From Scolanthus callimorphus (taxonomy: Eukaryota > Cnidaria > Anthozoa > Actiniaria > Edwardsiidae), in the NCBI GenBank assembly GCA_033964015.1, contig CM066914.1:19999023-20063022 (forward strand): a stretch of 64,000 nucleotides of DNA, given 5' to 3'. Position numbers and translations under genes: made by a program. The stretch's first letter is position 1. Each line of letters starts with the position of its first letter. Below, piece by piece: positions 22,717 through 33,485 of the stretch. The notes beneath the pieces are model-generated. The model saw only the letters and a program-made list of their open reading frames with translations, was not told the DNA's origin and ran no database searches.

Positions 22717-23796
22717 AAGACGTCAGATCCAGGAAAAAAAACATGCGCACTTTGTACGTGTTCATCGTCAAAAGGAAAAAAAGAATCAAATGAAATACGG
22801 AAATACCACTTCATGAGCTTGATATCATATTTTTAGTTCGCTCGGGGCATCTACATAACAAAAAGACAGTGAGAGTAAGATTGTAGAATTTGTTTACGAT
22901 TGTTTCCGGTCTGGGGTGATGCCTGTTGTGGAAGTTGTGGTTTATTCTTCCTGGGATCAGAAGCAGTGCAGTTGGATTTCCCCAAAATCTTTAGAAACGA
23001 ACCACCGGGAAATACGGCGCGGGGAGATTCTAAGCTTTAAAAAATCCTCCAAACCGTTAATATAGACCGAAGAAAATAACAGCTTCAGCTCACAAAAAAT
23101 ATCCTGCACAAGAAAAACCTGGAACCTCCCCCGGAAATATCTAAAGGAATTCAGACTGTCCTTCACAGGAAACTAACTGTCCAATTAAACACACTCCGTT
23201 ATCTATTACCAACAACTTAACTCAGCAGAACATGCTGACCTAAGTCTGTTGCGCTTCAGCAGCATTTCCGTGTATTACTAACGTTAAACTAACGGCTTAC
23301 ACCGGGCTTATTTTTCGCTGGGGTTTTTGTTGGAAGGCTTAGGAGGCCTTTTACCAAATGCAAACACGTTGGATATTCACATGGTCTGACAAAGTATCTC
23401 CTTTTTATCTCAACATTGTTTGCAAAGGGTTTCTTTGTTTTCCTTAAGTGCGAAAATTAAAAGGCCTTTTAGTAATTACAGTTCTGCGCGCTGATTTGCC
23501 AAATTTGTAATGCAATGTCAATAATGCTGAATCCTTTTCAAAACATTTCTCGCCCGTGTGACAAGTGAGGTGACAACTTTCTGCTCCGCCCAGTTGTAGA
23601 TGTCCGGTTTATGAATGAAAGCTTTCCCTTTGTTATTGATTAATCGACTACTAGCCAATCACCGTTTGAAATCTTGCTTTTCCTGGGCTCTCGCTCGGCA
23701 TTCTCACACATTACATAGAACGTGACTACAGAACGGTCACAAGAGCTCTCTATACGCGTCCCGACCTGAGCCGCTAAGCCAAGCTCTGGTATCAAC

Positions 23797-25153
23797 ATGG
23801 AAGCTTTCGATAGTGTTTCTCCGTACAAAGGAGACGGGTCGACATTTGTGTTTACAGCTGATCAAGTTGCCTGTGTTTGCGATGCTCTCCGGCAAGCAGG
23901 CGATGTCGAGAGACTTTCTCGATTTCTATGGTCACTCCCCCCAAACGATCTACTCAACAAAAGTGAAAGCGTGCTCAAAGCCAGAGCGTTTGTAGCGTTC
24001 CATCGAGGTCGCTATCGCGAAGTCTACACAATTCTTGAATCACACGATTTCGAGCCCTCCTCCCACGGAATTTTGCAGAACTTGTGGCTAAACGCACATT
24101 ATTGTGAGGCCGAGAAGCTCCGTGGAAGGCCTCTTGGTGCTGTGGACAAATACCGCATTCGCAGAAAGTTTCCCTTACCGCGTACAATTTGGGACGGCGA
24201 AGAAACAATCTACTGCTTTAAAGAGAAAGCGCGAGCTGTTTGAAAGATTGCTACGAGCAGAATAAATATCCAACTCCACAGGAGAAACGGTTTATCGCTA
24301 AACAAACTGCACTGTCGCTAAAACAAGTTAGCAACTGGTTCAAGAATCGCAGACAACGAGATCGTATTCCTTCGAACAAAAGGTTAGCGCGTCTTAAGTG
24401 TGTCGCAAATTATTGATTCATTGTTGAAAACACTTCAGTCCATTATCTCAATCTGTTAGCGAAGTCCTTGGGACTTCAGAGCCATCCCGGTTAATGCAGT
24501 ATTTGACTGGTTGTATCCTTTCTAGAATTTACAAGTTTAACTGAAACTTCAATCAACTTGTTTGCAGAATAGCACTTTGTTTCCCCCGTAATCCCAAGCA
24601 ATCGACTCGCACTACCTTCCGTTCTCAAATAAACTTGAAAAGACTAATTACATGAACATGAGTTTCATTTGTTCTTAATCTCCGTTGCACAATGAATTAC
24701 AACTCCGTTTATTCGTTTCGCACATAAAGACATAGCTTATATTTTTGGCTTCTATCAAATAAGTCGGGGCTTCCAGAATTCAGAAATTATAGCTCAAGAC
24801 CACTCGACTCGTTGGGTAAACTAATATTAATTTAGCATATGCGTTTATGTTTACGTTCCCACAGCCCTGATGGTTGCCTACGGAAGAGAATTAGAGCCCT
24901 CGAGTCGGGCTCCCCGACCCTCATAAACGGGTCCATGGATTCAAACGGTAATCATACCATAGCTTCAACCCTTTTGAAGACAGAAGCCTTATTAACTGCG
25001 AACTGTTTATACACATCATCTGTGCTTCCCGACGCCCAAGCGCATTTGGACAACAACCCTCAGCTAGTCGTCTGCAGTGGTGAAGTTTCTGTTTCCTCTA
25101 CGAATGAAATTCATGAAGGAGAAGTTGAAATTGTGAAAAAGGAGCTGCTGTAG
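23797..25153 (+). CDS. SIX4/5-type homeobox gene with a frameshift
   Basis: Exons are 23797-24382 and 24865-25153; the donor AG|GTTAGC is weak, the acceptor CCCACAG, and the phases match. The product should be a nuclear SIX-family transcription factor that acts with Eya. The SIX domain starts at about residue 18 ([38 protein letters not shown]). The stretch [20 protein letters not shown] and the start of homeodomain helix 1 ([14 protein letters not shown]) are of the SIX4/5 type. After V148 (24240) the frame hits TGA. One base on, the homeodomain continues as [18 protein letters not shown] to [14 protein letters not shown] (to 24382). SNWFK rather than GNWFK excludes SIX3/6. Exon 2 encodes a Ser/Thr-rich tail ending at TAG 25151-25153. 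Everything except one missing base in a T run looks intact, so I favour an assembly error over a pseudogene. Confidence 0.9.
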
Positions 25154-28043
25154 TAGCCGTAGTAAGCATACACTTCGAAATCATCCAGAAATGGGGCAAA
25201 ATTGCATTAATAGTAATATCAGTTCGCTCGCGCAGAAAAGGACATGAAGGACTTCTTCTCGCGCTTTTAGAAGTGACACTTCGTCAGATATCCTATTTCA
25301 CCAACGGGGTCAATGAGATAACGTTTAGAAAATGATACCCTGTTGGGACATTTAATACGCATTATTTTCTTTACCCTCGATTATGAAATTTTGGACCGAA
25401 ATGGAAGAAGCCATTCAATAGTTTGGAAGCCATTTCACTGTTGCGCAGAGCGACTCTCTTTATATTTGATGACACGGCGGTGACAGCGAAATTCTTGATG
25501 ACTGATCCATCCATCGATCACGACGAAAATTTAAAATTCCAGAATGAATTCAAGAATTTTTCTTGTAAATATTTTATTGATGTATGATGAGAAATTTTGA
25601 GTGAGTTTTTTAAAACATTTTGTAAATTGAAGAGAAACAATCAGAAACATTTAAGTGATTGAGAAATGCAGTATTTATGTTTCCCAACATACAGGAAATT
25701 ATAGAAAAAAATCAATGACGATTTAGTTGTGGAATCGAATCACGTATTTACAAAAGGAGAATATTTTGCGATGCTCGAAGCGAAAGAGTTGTGAACAAAA
25801 ATATTTTGTGTGATAATATTTGATTAACAACGAAATACAGTAAATGTATACTAAAGTACCAAGCTGTCAGTTCATTTTTGCGTCGTTATTTTCTTTAATA
25901 TCACCATGGCGTCGTCAGAGAAGGACCTTGTTTGTTTTGATCGTCTAGGAACGTGATTACTCTCAGAACAAACTACTTGACTTTTTTTTAGTACTTGGGG
26001 TTATCCTGACTTCTCTTGAAAATTCAGGTTTGAGTATGTGCTGTTGATCAATGTTATAATGGGAGGAAGTCAATTCTTTTTCAGTGTTATTCGGGAATAT
26101 TGCAGCAACACTTGATACATTTTCATTCCAGTTCAAAATTCTTACACAATTGGTTAAGGTCAATTGGTTTAGTCGAATTGCTGTACAGTGTAGCCAAACA
26201 TTTTACGAAGTACGCCACTGCATTGTTTTATAGCTCAACTCCCATTTTGTGCTGTTTATTCACAGTATTTTTTGGGCTTCACCAGGTACGCAATTGCGTA
26301 CAGGTAGCGCGCCTGCTGTATATGATTTACACCGCGTTTACAGTCAATCGGTGTGCAAAATACGCACACAAACAGTCCAGTGTATTTTTACAACAACAAC
26401 AACAACAACCTTTTCTTTTATTTAACATTTTGTTTACTATATTTATGTATACCCCGCTTGAAGACAAGTGTCTCATCGAGGCGGGAAGCCGTTGATCTGG
26501 GCAGTACAGTACTGCAGTAGCATGTCTCCTATCGCAAAGTGAGGGACGACCAAGAGCGAAGTAACGGCGGAAACTAAGCAGGCTAGTACTGTAGGTAAAC
26601 GCCAAGATAAGCTTCCTCTGAAATTAAGCAAATTCAAGGGTAAACACACATGAATTTTATTTACATTTTGTCTTGTTTTCCTGCTGCACAGCGTGGTGAA
26701 CAATAGTCTACACCCGACTTCATTTCCCTTGCAAACATCGCATACAAATTGTCATGCAAGTCTGCAATGTGCTTCGGCTTGGCCCATGTTTGACTGCCCC
26801 ACCCCCGCGAAATCTCGGTAACCGCGCCACAAAATTACTTATCACGGAACATGAGGCGCATGGACGTTTCGGTTGCATTTTATGGTGAAAAAAAAATTGG
26901 TTTTAGTTTTAAAGCCTAGCCAGTTCTTATTAGTTTAAGAAACCTCTCAAAGCCTGCTGCGTGAGTCACCCAGAGTTGTTCATTCGTTTGATTGACGGAA
27001 GCCAAACCGTTGTTTTTTAGTTCGCGTAGAGTTCGCAGAATTATGAAAATAACAATAACAACCTACAAAGAATTTGCACAGACTCTATATTGGTCGACGG
27101 AACTGTCTGGACAAACATTTATATTTTGCGCAAACTCGTGAAAAGGAATAGGCTGCGAAGGAAAACCGTGGATAGCCCCGACCTTTGGACCACATTTTAT
27201 TTATGCAGTGCAAACAAACAATTTCACATTCCATTCTGGGGCCGAGAAGTCTGATGTTCCTATAAAAACTACTGTTTGAAGAGATTTTAGTTTGCTTTTC
27301 CGACAGGTTGAACAAACTAATAAAAATCATTCGACAGCTGATTGCACGCAATTTGCAAGTGCGGAGACAGTTGGGAGCCCTATATCCGTCAAGGAACCAA
27401 ATTGAAAATTGTGAATTCAAAAGGGGGCCAACTTGCATCGCCCTCAGTTTAATAGCTCGGGACAAGCAAAGATATGTCTTATTACAGTTCCTATAAGACT
27501 TATAAATCGCTATTAACCTTTGCAGGCTGTGTCGCGTTCATTTTGGAAAGGTTTCACGGAACTGTCCTCCGGGGCGAGTTTCAGCACGGGCTGAGATTGA
27601 ACAAGCGAGAGCAAGGATCCATCATGAAATCGTGTATTTGTATGCGACCATTTATGCGACTTGGTGGAAAAAAAATATGTTGATTTTGTTTAGATTAGCT
27701 GGTCGACAATTTGTTGTTTTGTATTTTTTTTTCTTTGTGCGATTGCATTTTAAGTTTGAATCCACACCTTTTTCCCAAAAGTACGGGATGCGGTATTTTT
27801 GAGAAAAAGTTGCGGGAATGCGGGATCCTGGCGTTCACGTGACGTCATGAAAATTAAATCCTTTCAACGTTTTCATGTTATTTTTGGTCCTCCGAACGTG
27901 TGAGGCGTGAACCCTAAAGTTTAAAAGTCAAGTATTTTGTCCCACTTGTTCTACTGCGCCTACGTGCCAGCTAACAAGCACATATTATTTTCCGAGCTTT
28001 TTCAGATGTATGCGACTCGATCTGAATGTCAATGAGGGCACGG

Positions 28044-28270
28044 GCGAACCATCCTAAAAACCTCTTGTGTGAATTGTTGTTCTCAATAAAGCTTGCAGAA
28101 GTAATAAATACTACTATTTGTGTCATTATTTTCGTGTTTGGGCGGTATTCCTTTAAACCCCAAAATACCGCCCAAAACACGAAAATAATGACACAAATAG
28201 TAGTATTTATTACTTCTGCAAGCTTTATTGAGAACAACAATTCACACAAGAGGTTTTTAGGATGGTTCGC
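28044..28270. repeat. Near-perfect 227-bp inverted repeat (foldback)
   Basis: Left arm 28044-28149 (GCGAACCATCCTAAAAACC ... GGGCGGTATT) and right arm 28164-28270 (AATACCGCCC ... GGTTTTTAGGATGGTTCGC) are inverted copies that differ only by one base in a T/A run. They are separated by 14 bases. Because of the symmetry, similar short peptides can be read on both strands; they are not genes. A transcript would form a stem of about 106 bp. Confidence 0.97.
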
Positions 28271-28632
28271 CTGTGATGAGGGACATGGTTGTTATTTATC
28301 TCTAGACGAGTCGGAAAGGGTTTCAACAGGGCTTTCCACTTTTGGCGCTGTTTTGTTTAGTATACCGACAGGCGCGTAACATAGTATATTTGGCTCGTAA
28401 TATGGGATGAAAAATTGCAAATTTCCTTCAGCAAATTCATTAAAGGTATGGAAAAATCTCCCGAAGAGGGGTCCGCGGCCCCCTAGCCCGCCCTACATGT
28501 GTAACCGCAGACACGGCCTGTTTCGCCTTCCGACTCCACGGACCCCTGCGCCATTTCTTCGTCCACTGGGAAGAAACTCATCTGGTGATTGGCCTTAGTC
28601 GGCCAATCACCTATCCTCCTTCTCCAGGACGA

Positions 28633-28979
28633 CCAGGGGCGAACCCAGGCAGAAAGAGGAGGCCGGATAGTGATATATAGCCTAGGGACTATCAAAAGTT
28701 GCAAATTTCCATCAGCAAATACAGTAAATCATAGTTAATAGTAGAGGGGACCCTCTACTAACTATGAGTAAAGATTAGAATTTTATTGTGAAAAACACTT
28801 TTCAGGTTATCACAAAATAAAAAGGAAAAGAAAGAAAAAAATTAATTAATTAAAAGAACTATTGGAATATACGCATAGATATGTACAATTAAAATTCGAT
28901 AATGTATGAGAAAATCTTCCGAAAAGGGGGAGGGGGGGGGGGGGCACGGCCCCATCGCCCCCCTAAATCCGCCCCTGAT
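28633..28979. mobile_element. CAGGGGCG-ended element with nested hairpin
   Basis: The left end CCAGGGGCGAACCCAGG and right end CCTAAATCCGCCCCTGA are imperfect inverted repeats. The interior (GCAAATTTCC..CAGCAAAT, AATGTATGAGAAAATCTTCC, a run of 13 G at 28932-28944) is shared with 52035-52226 and 61849-62010. A palindrome, CATAGTTAATAGTAGAGGG / CCCTCTACTAACTATG (28730-28766), interrupts it and looks like the start of a secondary insertion. Confidence 0.7.
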
Positions 28980-29607
28980 ACGAGGCACAGGTGTGTGTAC
29001 AAAAGATTCGGTTAACATATTTTCCCAGCTTGGGATGAGCGCACCCGCTGCAGATTTCTGGTACAAAACGAATGAGTCCCAATGCTCATCTCTAAAAACT
29101 ACGGATTGCCGTGCCCCAAAGGTAGCCCATCGCCTGTTTTTAGCGATTTATCTGATCCACCAGATGCCTGCGGAGGAGACTAGCTTACAATCACTGTTTT
29201 AAATAATGGCAATTCCAGGGGTGGGAGAGGGTCCTTAGGTAAATTCCCACAGGTATGCATACCTGCAGCCACCCCCAAAAGCTCCAAAATCGATCCAAAA
29301 TCGTGTGATTCAAATACAACAACTACTGTATGACAAAATCGCAAGAAATTTCCCCGGGAGACATACAGTAATTACATATGGAAAGCTTCCTTTTTTTCCC
29401 TAGGGGGCCGGACCAAGGGCGAAATCCGGGGAGTTGGCAGGTATGGGTATGGGTCATTTCTGGAATCACACATGCGGGCAAGGCATACATAGGACAAAAG
29501 CACAAGATACTATTAATTTGTTCTATTTGCTAAATCATTTAATACACATGTTCATTAAGAAAATTTAGATACAATTTATACAGTACATCATGTAAATCAC
29601 ATCCACA

Positions 29608-29735
29608 TAGAGCAAACTTCATTTGACTGCAGTGAAACCAATTGCAAAGTGATTACACCAATTCTGAAGAAAACCTTTAGGAGTGATTACAAGTAATTGC
29701 TAATTACCCAGAGCAGTCATCTGAAATTCACTCTA
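29608..29735. mobile_element. TA-flanked MITE copy
   Basis: TAGAGCAAACTTCATTTGAC to GTCATCTGAAATTCACTCTA, 128 bp, with TA at each end. The centre (GATTACACCAATTCTGAA) matches the other members at 11403, 30173, 36471 and 44552. Confidence 0.85.
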
Positions 29736-30172
29736 TCATGTTTCTTTCCTAATTATTATGCTATATAAATAAGGCCTTGATGTCAATACAGAATTTATAT
29801 TGAAGGTTTATCATAGTGTAAAAATATATTACATGTTCCAAAGTACACATTAAAATACTCACGGTCAGGGATGGCTTTTTTGCAGTACTTAATCCTTTGT
29901 CATTATATCTAAATAACATCATATCTAAATAGCACTACATTCACACTATCTGCAGTAATAAGTTATAGTAGTTCTCTGACAAATTTGATATTCCAATTGC
30001 CATCAAATGAGGATAAATATTTTAAATGACTTTCCTTTTTAAACTCTACATTACTTCTCTTAGCTTAAGGGCCAATAAAATAAAAAAGCCCCAATTGAAT
30101 GCCATACAACATATGCAAAATTGCATTATGTTTACCAAAAAATAAACACTACTACTTATGAAAACTCTTTTA

Positions 30173-30284
30173 TAGAACAGATTTTATATGGCTGTAGTGA
30201 ACCATCTCAATTACAAAGTGATTACACCAATTCTGAATAGGATAATTGCAAATTACCTACAACAATTATCTGAAATCTGCTCTA
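30173..30284. mobile_element. TA-flanked MITE copy, slightly deleted
   Basis: TAGAACAGATTTTATATGGC to TATCTGAAATCTGCTCTA, 112 bp. It is in the same orientation as the copy at 29608 and lacks the AACCTAAAGGAG segment of the centre. It lies just downstream of the transporter gene's 3' end. Confidence 0.85.
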
Positions 30285-30371
30285 TATGTGTAACGTTTTG
30301 ATCTGGCAAATGTGCCATCTGTTTATGTTCATAAGAACTGTTTTCAACTCAACACAATATAAGTTGTCCAT

Positions 30372-30441
30372 TGTGTGCTTCCAGAAAATATCCAATTTCC
30401 AATCCCTTCCAGGGGGGTGAATATTTTCTGGAACCACACAT
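30372..30441. mobile_element. Minimal TTCCAGAAAATATCC TIR element
   Basis: TGTGTGCTTCCAGAAAATAT at the left and ATATTTTCTGGAACCACACA at the right, only 70 bp apart, with TTTCCAATCCCTTCCAGGGG between. It is an internally deleted relative of 20443-20660. It sits 34 bases beyond the transporter stop codon and so probably in its 3' UTR. Confidence 0.8.
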
Positions 30442-30474
30442 TGTTATTGTGGATTATAAAAGGATTGAGCAATG

Positions 30475-32127
30475 TTATGATGCATTCTTCAAGGCAAGAG
30501 ATGAGTAAACAAGTCCTAGACCACCTGCTGCAAAGCCAAAAGTTATAATAGCTACTTCTATTGTTACCCTGAACCAACTTAGCTGTTTCTTCTTTAAAGT
30601 TAAATGTAATGCACATGGAAAAATGAAAGCTAGACAAGCTCCTAATACACTACCAATAATTCCCATAAGCAAACCAAAGTTAGGCACAGCAATGGCCACA
30701 CCTAGAGTTATAAATACTAGTGCTGTGCGTGACAATATTGTCCAGATAACATTGTTTGTTTTACTCTTAGTGCAGACAGGCAACTTGGGTAAAGCTAATA
30801 TATCTAAGGTTTCTGTAGCAACAAACATATTTAGTGGGTATGAGAAATAAACATTAATCAGGACAAGCACTGTTGCAACACCACTTAAAATAGCATTTTT
30901 AGCTGCAGCATTGATGTTTAGGGTGACAATTGGTAAGGTGTTGCTGCCAAATAAAAGACAGCAAAAGAGTCCAATAACTACCTTAAAAACAGTGACTATG
31001 GAAAATGCTGTGTATGTGACTTTGTTAAACTGTTTTGGGTTCCTCATTGAACCTTCTATACCAGGAAAGACAGAGTGTCCATTGTAAGTGAAGACAATGA
31101 TAGCCAGAGCAATGGGGAACTGGTTGACGTCAAAGGCGGGAATGTTACTGATGCTCCAGGCGCGCCACTCTCCGACTGTGAAGCCAAAGATGATGAATAT
31201 GCAGATAATGAGGGAAACAACAGCCAACATGCTCAACCAGGCAAGGATTGACAGCTTCTTGATGAAAACCACAGGAAGCACCAGACAGGCACATATCAGG
31301 CAGTACTCTTTAAGGCCAAGTCCAGCAGAGGCCTTGAACAGCCCCATCACACTGCTACCTAGCATCATAACGTACAAGATGCAGGTGGAATAGCAAGCAG
31401 CTACAGTCATGAAATCGACCAGCCTACCTCCAACAGGACCCCAGGCATCGGCGGCGATCTCGGCATAGCTCATGCGCACTCGTTTGCGCAATCGGCTCTT
31501 CGGGGAGATTTCGTAGAGGCAATCAATCAGAGTTGTAGCCGTGAAAGCAGTGATCAAGCCGACGAGAATCGTTAAAGCCAAAGCAGGGAATCCGCCGAGT
31601 GCGATCGCGTAAGGTAGTCCTAGGATTCCGCTGCTGCCTTGAATCATGTTGATAATGTTCCAAAGCGCTAGAATTGCCGATGCTTGTCCGTCCGTTGATA
31701 GCTTTTCGAGTAAGGTAACGGTGAAACTTCTAGAGTCTGATGAATCACTCGCCTGCCTTGTAGAGACCCTAACCGATGAGATAACGGAGTGCGATTTCGA
31801 GTAGTCGTATCCGCGGCTTGAATACAACGAGAATTGAACAGAAGGAATAAAAAGCGAGGCTTGACTCGATGAAAAGCCCAAGCTGTGTTCGGTCTCTGTA
31901 TACTCTGTCGATCGGCCCAGAAGTGGTGTCTTCTCGTTGTAAAATTCGTCCGAGTATTCAAATTCTTCTTTCACGTTATCTTCTTGCTCTAACTGCTCAG
32001 TTGTCAGAGGTTTACCTTCCAAGATCGTGACAAGTTCGGGTTCTTTCACGAGCGGTGGAATGTTTACTACCGTGTGACTCGCAGGCAAAATGCCGCTACA
32101 ATCTTGACTTTTTCCCGGTGGTTCCAT
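30475..32127 (-). CDS. Intronless AAAP/SLC32-like amino acid transporter
   Basis: A 550-aa single-exon protein. The N-terminal ~145 residues are acidic and Ser-rich, presumably cytosolic (EKTPLLG recalls an acidic dileucine-type sorting signal). Then comes a multi-spanning AAAP (Aa_trans) domain of about ten segments. It begins ALWNIINMIQGSSGILGLPY, which corresponds to the conserved first helix of VGAT/VIAAT (NxxQG...LGLPYA). Other family marks are CLYE at about 205, YAEIA, STCILYVMMLG, IIVFTYNGHSVFPGIEGSM, FSYPLNMFVATE and FGLLMGIIGSVLGACLAFIFP. Relatives are vesicular or lysosomal proton-coupled amino acid transporters; SLC32A1 carries GABA and glycine. The layout is closest to SLC32, but substrate cannot be read from sequence. 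The start is chosen at the ATG at 32127. The absence of introns is notable. Confidence 0.9.
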   Translation of the reverse strand: MEPPGKSQDCSGILPASHTVVNIPPLVKEPELVTILEGKPLTTEQLEQEDNVKEEFEYSDEFYNEKTPLLGRSTEYTETEHSLGFSSSQASLFIPSVQFSLYSSRGYDYSKSHSVISSVRVSTRQASDSSDSRSFTVTLLEKLSTDGQASAILALWNIINMIQGSSGILGLPYAIALGGFPALALTILVGLITAFTATTLIDCLYEISPKSRLRKRVRMSYAEIAADAWGPVGGRLVDFMTVAACYSTCILYVMMLGSSVMGLFKASAGLGLKEYCLICACLVLPVVFIKKLSILAWLSMLAVVSLIICIFIIFGFTVGEWRAWSISNIPAFDVNQFPIALAIIVFTYNGHSVFPGIEGSMRNPKQFNKVTYTAFSIVTVFKVVIGLFCCLLFGSNTLPIVTLNINAAAKNAILSGVATVLVLINVYFSYPLNMFVATETLDILALPKLPVCTKSKTNNVIWTILSRTALVFITLGVAIAVPNFGLLMGIIGSVLGACLAFIFPCALHLTLKKKQLSWFRVTIEVAIITFGFAAGGLGLVYSSLALKNAS

Positions 32128-32439
32128 TTCTCGATCGACAATTACCTTGTAAAGGAGCCGTAGACTTCGCTTGAACTCCTGAAAAGGTTCTCTTAGCTTG
32201 GAATAAGCGAAAACGTGGCGTTCTGTTCAGTTACCTAACGCTTTATTCAGTACCTCCTCCGTGACTTGTTTGACTGGTTTTCTTAACCTGATTACCATAC
32301 GAGTTTCAGGAATACAAAAACTGGAATTCTTTCTCGCAAAAAACTTGCTTTGTTATTGAGTTTACAATAAACAGATAAAGGTTCATTAGTCCTTTGTTAT
32401 TTGAATGTTGGTAGGTTTTATTTTGAGTTGCTCGTGATT

Positions 32440-32648
32440 CTATTTTTTTCGAAACACGACGTGAAAAAGTTCACGTGCTATTTTAGTCAGCTCAGGGAAA
32501 ACCCGTTGAAATCTATCCATCAAAAGGAACCCTTGACGACGCACGTCACTTTCATGTTTCTTATATAAATATTTCGCCTTCGAAATTCCACTTGAAAATA
32601 ACTGTTTTAGATCTAACTCTCTTTGTAGTATTTCGGTTGAAACCAATC
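32440..32648 (-). CDS. Probable terminal exon of an unrecognised gene
   Basis: On the minus strand, 68 codons stay open to TAG at 32440. They have gene-like composition (LKQLFSSGISKAKYLYKK, RRQGFLLMDRFQRVFPELTK, ARELFHVVFRKK), and AATAAA follows about 30 bases after the stop. No ATG begins the frame; an in-frame TAA lies just upstream and a possible acceptor (AACTAAG) falls between, which suggests a final exon. Predicted features are short amphipathic helices and a basic end, with no known motif. The upstream exon is not identified: a 38-codon ATG frame at 33415-33299 (minus) exists, but I see no donor of matching phase. I do not recognise the family. Confidence 0.4.
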
Positions 32649-32905
32649 TTAGTTATTGCAAGAATAATGAGTTGTACAACTAATCGTGATTTTACAAAAC
32701 CGTAAACTTGTTTTGCCTGTCGATTGCACAATGCCCCTTATGTCTGGACAAAATTGGATTTTATCACGTGCAGGTATGAATGCTAATATTAACAGCTATT
32801 ATATTTCAGTAGTTTACGCAATAGAATAAAACTTGAAAATCTAAAGGGCAGGGAATTGTTCATTAACCAGAGTAGGAAAGATCGACTCAAGAGGTCGCCG
32901 GTGAT

Positions 32906-33190
32906 CGTGGGTTTTTTTTTTGTGCACCCCCCCCCCCCCCCCACGGGCGGCATTTGGAAATTCCGATGGGATGGGACCGATGGGATGGGATGGGATGGGG
33001 GGGGGAGGGGGGGGGGGGGGGGGGGGGTTAAGAGCTCGGAATTCTGATTGCAAGGGGGAGTTTTCGAAGCTAGATTTCTTTAACCTGCCCGGAATTCTAC
33101 ATGCAGCCATGGGGGGGTAAACCATTGGAAATTCTGGATGCATGGGGGGTCAAAAACTAGTGCCGCCTGGGGAGGGCCTTATTTTCTGGA
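32906..33190. repeat. Poly-C/poly-G rich element
   Basis: A run of 16 C (32927-32942) is followed by four GGGAT-type repeats and a run of 21 G (33007-33027). Flanking GGAAATTCCGATGGG, CATTGGAAATTCTGGATG and TTATTTTCTGGAATTG resemble the 20443-20660 element family. The ends are decayed. The C run and G run can pair or form quadruplex/i-motif structures. Confidence 0.6.
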
Positions 33191-33485
33191 ATTGCCCAAT
33201 CTAAGGAAACGAGATCACCAGTTTTAATAAATCGCCAGAAGTCTTTTTTATAGCTATAAGCAATAAATATTTTTACACATATTTTAAAAGGCATATTTTT
33301 AAATACATGCACTTCTGACTTTCAGCTTGCGGTTTCCCTGTGGAATATGTTTCTGGTCAGAGTGACTGCTGGCGCGCATAGTTTGGAACGCCTGTCGCTT
33401 TTTGCATTTCTTCATCACTGATTAACTGTTGATTTTCCTTGCAATTACGTTTTCGACGTACCGTGGTTTTGCAGATTAATGAAAG

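Larger units (their letters stand above)
17776..23796. other. Gene-free, element-rich region
   Basis: No gene is supported. It contains the minisatellite, a 34-base poly-G element, a partial GTCAGCC-family copy (about 19899-19995), a perfect palindrome, and two adjacent TIR elements at 22.1-22.7 kb. The stretch from 18845 to 19890 is AT-rich without recognisable structure. 22720-23796 should include the SIX gene promoter; a CCAAT-type GCCAATC is at about 23655. Confidence 0.55.
25154..30474. other. Gene-free region before the SLC32-like gene
   Basis: No coding region is supported. 25154-25900 is probably SIX 3' UTR and AT-rich flank. 26390-26408 is a short CAA microsatellite. 26890-27020 matches the repeat at 9.7 kb. 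A large foldback lies at 28044-28270. 28390-28500 carries an interior fragment (CAAATTTCCTTCAGCAAATT, GGAAAAATCTCCCGA) of the CAGGGGCG-type element found whole at 28633 and 61849. The segment 29610-30441 is packed with MITEs. Confidence 0.55.

Noticed and set aside
26495..26600. 5S rRNA-like segment (GAAACTAAGCAGGCTAGTACTG)
   Set aside because: Only a short part recalls the 5S internal promoter; the rest does not align and no stem closes, so neither a 5S gene nor a 5S-derived SINE is supported.
28026..28379. 117- and 92-codon frames on opposite strands
   Set aside because: They encode the same peptide because of the foldback, and have no homology signature.
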